Shown here: in pieces, positions 57,617-64,000 of the stretch | How the letters are laid out: each line of letters begins with the position of its first letter | Numbering within the stretch: position 1 is the stretch's first letter | NCBI RefSeq assembly: GCF_963678635.1 | Contig: NC_087064.1 | Span: 9,831,671 to 9,895,670, forward strand | Length of the DNA: 64,000 nucleotides | Direction of reading: 5' to 3' | From: Symsagittifera roscoffensis | Taxonomy: Eukaryota > Xenacoelomorpha > Acoela > Convolutidae | Made by a program: the position numbers and the translations under genes | The notes under the pieces: model-generated | The model's input: the letters and a program-made list of their open reading frames with translations, nothing else | Told to the model about the DNA's origin: nothing | Databases searched by the model: none

Positions 57617-60600
57617 CAAGTAGCAGAATCGATCCTCTGTTTCATACAGATTTTTTTGTGCAACCTTTTGTTTTAGTATTTATTCGTTTTTATAGAGCGC
57701 TCTTTAACCAATTTCGTTGCTTGCTGAAGCTTCGCATGTTCTCAATTTGATTGAAATTAATTTTCATGTTTCAGTTGGTTTCATATCGACTGAATTTGTA
57801 TCAGCATAACTTTGGCGCTTTGCATGCTTTTTTAAAATTATTTTGAGGATTTTTTTTCATTTGAAAGAAAATGGCGGTTTTTTGAAATAACTAGTTATTG
57901 AAAATGTATATTGTCATTTTTTTTGTAAAATCGTTAATTTTGGACTATTGCTTTAAAATTTTAAATCTTATTAAATAATTTTTTACGGATGTTATGTCTA
58001 AAGAGGTGTGTGGGATCCTCATGTTGTGGAATTTTGCATCAAAATTGAATATTTAGCTGTAAACTAAATTTATCAATAATCAAGGATAATCGGTTGCTGT
58101 GCGAGCAGCACTGAAAGTTGCGACCACATAAATAGAAGCAGTTGAAATAAATACAAAATCAAAAGCCTTCATTTTTTCCATTTTTGTAAGCTCCGGGAGT
58201 GGGTTGATTGGATAAAATATGCTGGCATAAGTTGATGATAGCTCAGCTCAAACCACGTTGAAACGCAGTAGATTTAAATAACAAATTCTCTCTTTCGCAC
58301 GTTTTTTTTTCCACTCAAACTTTTTTTGATTTTTTTTGGAATCAGAATTACGACTGAAAAGCTTTTGAAATGAAACTACATTTAGGCCCTAAGAGCTTTC
58401 TTTGATGTAGTCAAAATCGGAGAGAAAAAAATCATTCCATTGGTCTTAATTCATTGCAACGATAGTCCGAACAAAAACTGTTCTGTTTTAGGCAGTTGCT
58501 TTCTATGGATATGGTATGAGCGCGAGTACAGCATTTTGCTTGTATCGAGTCTATTTTTTAGTTGGGGGCGAAATTTTTTTATTTCAAGAAAAGACTACAA
58601 TGATTTCAAGTTTTAATATTTTCGAATTGTTTAGTTTCAGTTAAATATTTTTATGTGCTACGTTTAGCAGGTTATTATAATTTATTGCAGTATTAATAGG
58701 ACGGCTCTTCCATTTGTGTGTATTCAAAAAGTTTCGCTTTTCGATAAGCAACCAGGAACTAGAACGCAAAAATTTTTGTTCACACGAGTTTCAACTTAAG
58801 GATCTCTAATTTAGAACCTCCAACTTTAATCGAGTTGCACTTGTTGAGCCGAAAAGGTATAAGGTTTATAATTATGTTCCAGAGCTGAAAATGCCTTAGT
58901 TTTTAGTCCCTTTTATTGATTTTTTGTGAGTTTTTAGCGGCTTAATTTTTCATTTTTTTTTAATTTTGTTTTCGAGCAGCTTACATATAGAGTATGTGCT
59001 TTTGGTTTTCACTCACTTTGTAAAACCTTTAAAAAAAGAAAATTATTTGAAATGGATTTCTATTTTTAAAGAAATATTTAAAGTTTTTTGGGTGCATGAT
59101 TGTGTTTTGTTTTGACGTCTGAAAGTACATGAGATTAGTTTTTAGCAACTTAGCGTCAAAATTAGTTTTCAGCATTTTTCTTGTCAACTAAATCAAGTTG
59201 ATTACACAGCCGAGTTTTTATATTTATGTCCATAAAAAATTGGATAAAAAATAAATGTTTGAAACTCATCGATGTGATTTCAATTTTAGTCTGTATGTCT
59301 TAGGCTTTGAAAAGAATTTGACGTACTCAAGAGTGTGGTTGCTTCTGGTTAGGTTTTTTCGAAAAAAAATGTTCTATGTGTTTTTGGGGCCTTGTTTGTT
59401 GTTGTTGTATTTTGACGGTTAATGAATAAGCTTCTCATTTTATAAAAAATTTTCCTTTTGGGTTGATTTTTTTTCGATTTTTGGCAACTTCTTGCTTGTT
59501 GCAATTTTTCAAATTGTGATTTTAATATTCATTCAAGTTTGTAGTGGTAAAGTACAGAGCTTTTTGGCAACCCCAAATGCTTTTGTTGGACAAGCAATTT
59601 ATGTGGCTTCAAGAATTTCAGCAAAAGTTTTATGGAACACTTTGCAACTTTCAGACTACCAGTTTTCGTTCAAAGTTCTGATTTTTAGTTTTTATCAATT
59701 AGTAAATGTTAGTTATGAGAAAGCATTAATTGGAGATTAATATTAGCTTCACTCCTTCTTCTACTTAACATAATTGATTTTTGTAAGACTTTCAGAAAAA
59801 AAATCTTTTTTCTCATCCGACATTCTTTTTCAACTGAAGTCCAATAGTTTTTTGTTTCCACGGTATAAGATTTCGATGAAAATAGTTTTTATTAAAAGTA
59901 AACCAAAACGTTCGATTCATTCAATTATGAAAAACTCAAGGGAAATTCAACGATCTTTTTAATTTTTCTGAAAGAGTTTTAATTTATGTTTCGAACTGTG
60001 GTATTTAGTTTTCCATCGAAAGTGATGTGAAACTCCGCATTATATCTGGGTAAAAATTAGGTTTGGGAAAATGAACATCAATATGTTTACGCATGCGATT
60101 AGCCAGCGCAATCAAATCAGTGCTAGTTTTTCAATAAAATAACTTGATTCTTTTTTGTCAACACTGCGATTTTGTCAACTAATGACATTTTTTAAGCACG
60201 TCAACGTTTTAAAAACATTTTATTTATCATTTTGTTAATCATTTTGATTGTTTTTGGTTGTTAATTAATCTATTTAGTTGAGTCTTTTTGTGGTAGATTT
60301 TTATATCTTTTTTTTGTCGTAGATTTTTTCATGGGAATAAAGTTCTGACGAATTCAATATATCATCTTAGTTGACTTTTTAGTGTCATTTGATTGCAAAA
60401 TACAAATTCGAGTGTAAAATTTCGAGATTTGAAATGTTTACTAGCTCCAAATTGTTTGTGCAAATCGTCAATTGGTGTCTCATAAAGTATTTTTTAGCTG
60501 ACTTACCGCTGCGTAAGTTTTGTTTCGATGCTAATTCAACACTGGCTGACGTGTTAACGACTTAAAATGGAATTATGAAAATCGAGGTTTACATATAAAA

Positions 60601-60929
60601 ATCATCAAACCGTTTTGAATTTTTTCTACACATAGTGGCCTTGTCTCATTTTATGTCCGCTTGTTTGATGTAATCTGAATGTGTTGTGTCGCAAATGGTG
60701 CCAAGCTTCAATTCACCTGTGTAAAAGTGACATAATTTGAGTTTGTTTTGTTTCCTTTGAGAAGCTTTTACCGGTTTTTTGCAGTTTTTATGAGTTTTTA
60801 GGACTTTTTATTGCATTTCAGATTGGATTACATTAGTTGTGTTTTAATGAAAACATTTTTTATCATGAAAACAACGATAAAATTTGAGTTTGTTTTCAGA
60901 TGATTTAATTTAGCTCATAAATTTTTCAT
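57617..60929. other. No gene recognised
   Basis: AT-rich sequence with T-runs. Short frames (59492, 59774) are unremarkable. One copy of the CGCAAG hairpin-family motif, degenerate, lies at about 60690. Confidence 0.5.
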
Positions 60930-62760
60930 CCCAGCTGGTATCGACTATTTGTTCCGACTTTCGATACGAAAGTAACGGAATATTTGTGCTCGGGGTGGGT
61001 TTTTTTTTCTTCAGACAAATTTCGACTTTTTAACTGGCCATTTTTGACGGAATTTTTTTTAATCAATCGAAAGATATTGTTGTCTTGAACTCAAATTTGA
61101 AAAGATATTTTACCTGTGATCATTTTTCGTAAAGTTACGGGGGTTTAAAGATTGCCATTTTGGCCAATTTGGGACAATTAACGCGCGATATATTTCGCGT
61201 TATTAACGCGTAAGCGGAGAGTTAATCAATCTTAGAAATCTTTCCAAATTGGATAAAAGAAGCCTATTTGCCATAATTGGTTTGTTATAAGGAGCGAAAT
61301 CTATCCTTTTATACTTTATATGGCGTGTGGGGGGGATGATTTTTATAAACAAAAATTCAAATTTTAGATTTTTTTTTCATTTTGTTTTATTTCATTGAAT
61401 TTTTTAATGTTATTACTGCTCCATAAACCTTAAAAGGCAGTTGGAACATTCAGGGCTTCGCCCTGATACGAGCAATCTTGTTTGTTTTTGTGCAAAAAAG
61501 AACTCGATCGGTTCGAATAGCTTTTAACCTGATTTTTTCGTGATTTTTCTTAAAATTCGTTTGATTTCATGTTTGCGTTCGTTTTTAAATGCTTCTCAGA
61601 TTCTTGTGCTCCTGGGTTTTTGTGCTCGGACTATTTTTTCTTCTGCAGATTAAATTCATATTCTAAATTAGTTATTTTGAACGAAACTTTTATACCATAT
61701 GAAATGTATTCCCCTTAAGCTCAAATTTAAAACAATGTTTCTCCTGTGAGTAGTTTTCGAAAATTATTTGGCTTAAAACTTGCCAAATTGGCTAATATGG
61801 GTCAATCAACGCGCAAGCATTTTCGTGGTTTTAACAAGTAAATGACTATTAAGTCCGCCTCCGCTCATAATTTGTTCCAAATTAATTTGAGGCAAGATAT
61901 TTGGTGTAAATATTACGTCACTAGATACTAAAAACCTCATTTTTTTTAGCATATCGCCTGAGGTTGAATTTTTTTTTTAATTTTTATCAATTTTTTAATT
62001 GATGTTTTCAACATCATTTCAAAAACCTATTTCACAAGCTGTCTTGTTTTGTACTTTGATGCTGAAAGTGTAATGCGGATTATTTATAAATGGCGACCAA
62101 ATTGAATCGAGGCAATAAGCTAACTGGCCGTTATAATTCCATTAACAACTCCAATTTTAACACTTAAATTTTGATCTTCGAAGCCTGAATAATTCGTTTA
62201 GAAAAAAATATTCGAGCTCAGGACAGTCGAAACACTCAGGCCTTTGCTCTGATACGATCAGTCTTTGTTAGATTTATTTAGTTGCGTTCGTCACTATCTC
62301 CTCATGTTTAAGCACTACAGTTTTTGTTTGTTTAAGCTATACCAGACATCAAGGCCTCGAAATTTTCATTTGAATTTTTCCAACAAAGGAACTATTCGAA
62401 CTATTTTAACATTATTGTTCCGAATTTTGAAGAAAGTGCGGAATATGTATGCGTATTGTGGTTTTTTTTTGTGAGGTCAATTTTTAACTGAGCATTTTTG
62501 ACACATTTTTACCACCTAAAAATTGAAAGAAATTGTGCCTGGAGCTTACATTTTGAAAAAATATTTCACCTGTGATCATTTTGCGTTAAGTTATGTGGGT
62601 TTGAAAATTGCTAATTTGACCAATTTGGGATAACTAACGCGCATAATTTTGCGCTCTTATTACACTCGTAAGCTGTGGATTCATGCGTTCCAACTTCAAT
62701 TGAGGCATGTCAGTTGGTCATACTGTAACGGTAAAAGAAGTTAAATACTTCCATCTCTAG
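60930..62760 (+). repeat. Three diverged tandem-like copies of a unit of about 700 bp
   Basis: Blocks near 61030-61250, 61690-61880 and 62510-62720 share in order CTCAAATTTGAAAA-like, CACCTGTGA(T/G)CATTTT, GCCAATTTGGGA and AACGCGC. Between them CAGGGCTTCGCCCTGATACGAGCA (61450) and its diverged form (62237) recur. The first is a perfect small hairpin. Divergence is high, so the array is old. The (C/T)TCGGGGTGG and TTCTTCTGCAGA parts also repeat. Confidence 0.7.
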
Positions 62761-63089
62761 TTTACCTTAACATTTTTGTAGATGAACGAGCAGTCTTGTT
62801 GTGCTTAGATTAACCTTATGTTTTTTTTTCTGGTTAAGCTGATGTTTTAGTAATCTAATTTCTTATGACGCAATTTCTTTTGTGAATTGAAGCTCTACGC
62901 GGATTTTTTTTCGCGTGATAAGTTTGTAATAACTTTGTATAACAGCAATTCAATTTAAACACTTTAAATATTTTAATTAATTGAATAACGTGCATTTAAT
63001 CAGATGTTAGATTTAAAAACGGATCTTTCTATTTGAGACAAATGTTTTGGTGCAGCTCAAGTATGTCTAAAGTTTTTTTTCCAAACCAG
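62761..63089. other. Probable intron ending in an acceptor
   Basis: AT-rich, no coding signal, ending in a T-run plus CCAAACCAG (63073-63089), a good acceptor for the GC-rich exon that follows. Confidence 0.5.
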
Positions 63090-63335
63090 GTCAAAGGGGG
63101 ACAAATGCTCCGAGATCAACTACTTCGACACCCCCACTCTCACTGGGCGGGGCAAACATGGAGGCGGCAAGCACGGGGGAGACAAGAGCGAGCCCCTGGC
63201 GGCACTCTACCCCAACTACCGCAACGTGTTCTTCTCCCGCCTGGACCAGGACTTCACGCCCGTGATGGAGCTGCCCAAGACATTCCGCATCGCCCTTCCA
63301 AGCGGACAGCTCATATCTCGCCCCTTCCCAAACAA
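63090..63335 (+). CDS. Probable internal exon of an unrecognised gene, GC-rich
   Basis: Between an acceptor (T-run, CCAAACCAG) and a GT (CAA/GTGGGT at 63336) lies about 246 bp with one open frame (codons from 63091). It reads SKGDKCSEINYFDTPTLTG, a Gly/His/Lys-rich loop, LYPNYRNVFFSRLDQDF, then MELPKTFRIALPSGQ and ends near RPFPNK. The frame stays open to 63429, but coding character stops at the GT. GC is far higher than in any neighbouring sequence or the other two genes, mostly through C/G third positions. The mix of hydrophobic and charged residues looks like a folded, conserved protein, but I do not recognise it. The rest of the gene would lie outside the window or in exons I missed. Confidence 0.6.
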
Positions 63336-63876
63336 GTGGGTTGCTTTTCAGCAAGGTTTTAATTACAGCAGTCACAGGATCTCTTTAACGATCCCCCTTT
63401 TGCAAAAGGGGAAGGAAGATTCGTACTAGTTCAAAAAAACCACATATGCTTAACCGATGAATTGGTACTGCACATGGGCATAGTTGAAGGGATCTAAAAA
63501 CATGTTTACGTTCACCTTTCAGTTTAAGTTGAGCATCATGTGTACGTTCAGCAACATGTTTACAAACAGAGTTTTCAGCCAACGATAAAAAACCCTAGAA
63601 AAACTTGAACCTGGAAAGTTTTTGGCTCCTATCAGTAAACCATGTTTATTGCTGATAACTTTCCGAAAAAAAACGGACTTCCGCTGAGATGATTATAATG
63701 ACTATAAGTTTTGCTGGCTTATGTATGAGAAAGATGGTCTAAATGGTAACGGAGTAGCATCAAGAGATATGGTTTGAAGTGCTATTTCTGTTTGATGATT
63801 TTGATCACCTGTTTATGCAGTGTGCTTGAATTGATTGTGTGTGCATAGTACGCAAATTTATTCTTTAAAATAAAGG
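63336..63876. other. No feature seen
   Basis: Sequence after the GC-rich exon returns to AT-rich composition, and I see no further exon. Confidence 0.4.
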
Positions 63877-64000
63877 ACCAAGTTAACATACTCCTCCCAA
63901 ATCCATTTAGGGGGGAGGATGTTAACTTGGTTCTGAGTTCGAATTTTCAGCCAATCAGAATAGAGCATTTTACATGCAGCGCTAAGTAGATTTAAATTAA
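63877..64000. repeat. CAAGTTAACA-family element, cut by the window edge
   Basis: ACCAAGTTAACAT (63877-63889) pairs with ATGTTAACTTGGT (63919-63931), with adjoining C- and G-rich runs extending the stem. It is followed by TTTTCAGCCAATCAGAATAG and TTTACATGCAGC, the same interior as the element at 57142-57330 in opposite orientation. Confidence 0.6.

Noticed and set aside
1-64000. CRISPR arrays, operons, prokaryotic promoters or phage genes
   Set aside because: None seen; spliced genes, SINEs and LINEs show this is animal nuclear DNA.

Overview
This is an AT-rich animal nuclear genome window. The reasons are GT-AG introns, polyadenylation signals, tRNA-derived SINE-like sequences, foldback elements, a LINE, a BEL/Pao relic, and a gene for a Vav-type Rho exchange factor, a family restricted to animals and their closest relatives. 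It looks like an invertebrate, because a LINE with a 2A peptide plus PHD finger is the type common in marine invertebrates. I cannot name the species. Nothing prokaryotic is present.

Layout. 1-2.4 kb: weak exon-like ORFs and copies of a terminal-inverted-repeat family. 2.42-6.15 kb: a nearly complete non-LTR retrotransposon (2A peptide, PHD finger, AP-type endonuclease, reverse transcriptase, C-terminal zinc knuckle, CA-repeat tail), broken by two single-base-type frameshifts and flanked by a candidate 8-bp target duplication. 6.3-8.3 kb: a tRNA-derived SINE and a nest of the same inverted-repeat family. 9.3-9.66 kb: a probable internal exon. 11.06-18.02 kb: a 3-kb direct repeat in two copies. 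18.44-21.05 kb: a very recent 1.29-kb tandem duplication carrying tRNA-like promoters. 21.33-32.44 kb: an 11.1-kb open exon for a giant, serine/acid-rich, repeat-filled protein of unknown function. 32.5-38.6 kb: 3' end, SINE-like and foldback repeats. 38.63-42.0 kb: the Vav homologue in two exons. 42.44-43.31 kb: a long TACA microsatellite. 44.1-48.8 kb: about 760-bp repeats. 49.1-52.5 kb: a duplicated BEL/Pao integrase relic. 52.5-63 kb: mostly unassigned sequence with a minisatellite, a foldback element and a diverged three-copy repeat. 63.09-63.34 kb: an isolated GC-rich probable exon of an unrecognised gene.

The two clear host genes are both on the + strand. Vav proteins link tyrosine-kinase signalling to Rho/Rac GTPases and actin. 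The giant protein could be a phospho-regulated scaffold, but that rests only on composition. I see no evidence that the two genes work together. The most unusual signals are: the giant protein, with three unrelated sets of internal tandem repeats; a pair of mutually exclusive hairpins covering the start codons of the 2A LINE; and a repeat landscape in which several families are bounded by hairpins and tRNA-like boxes.
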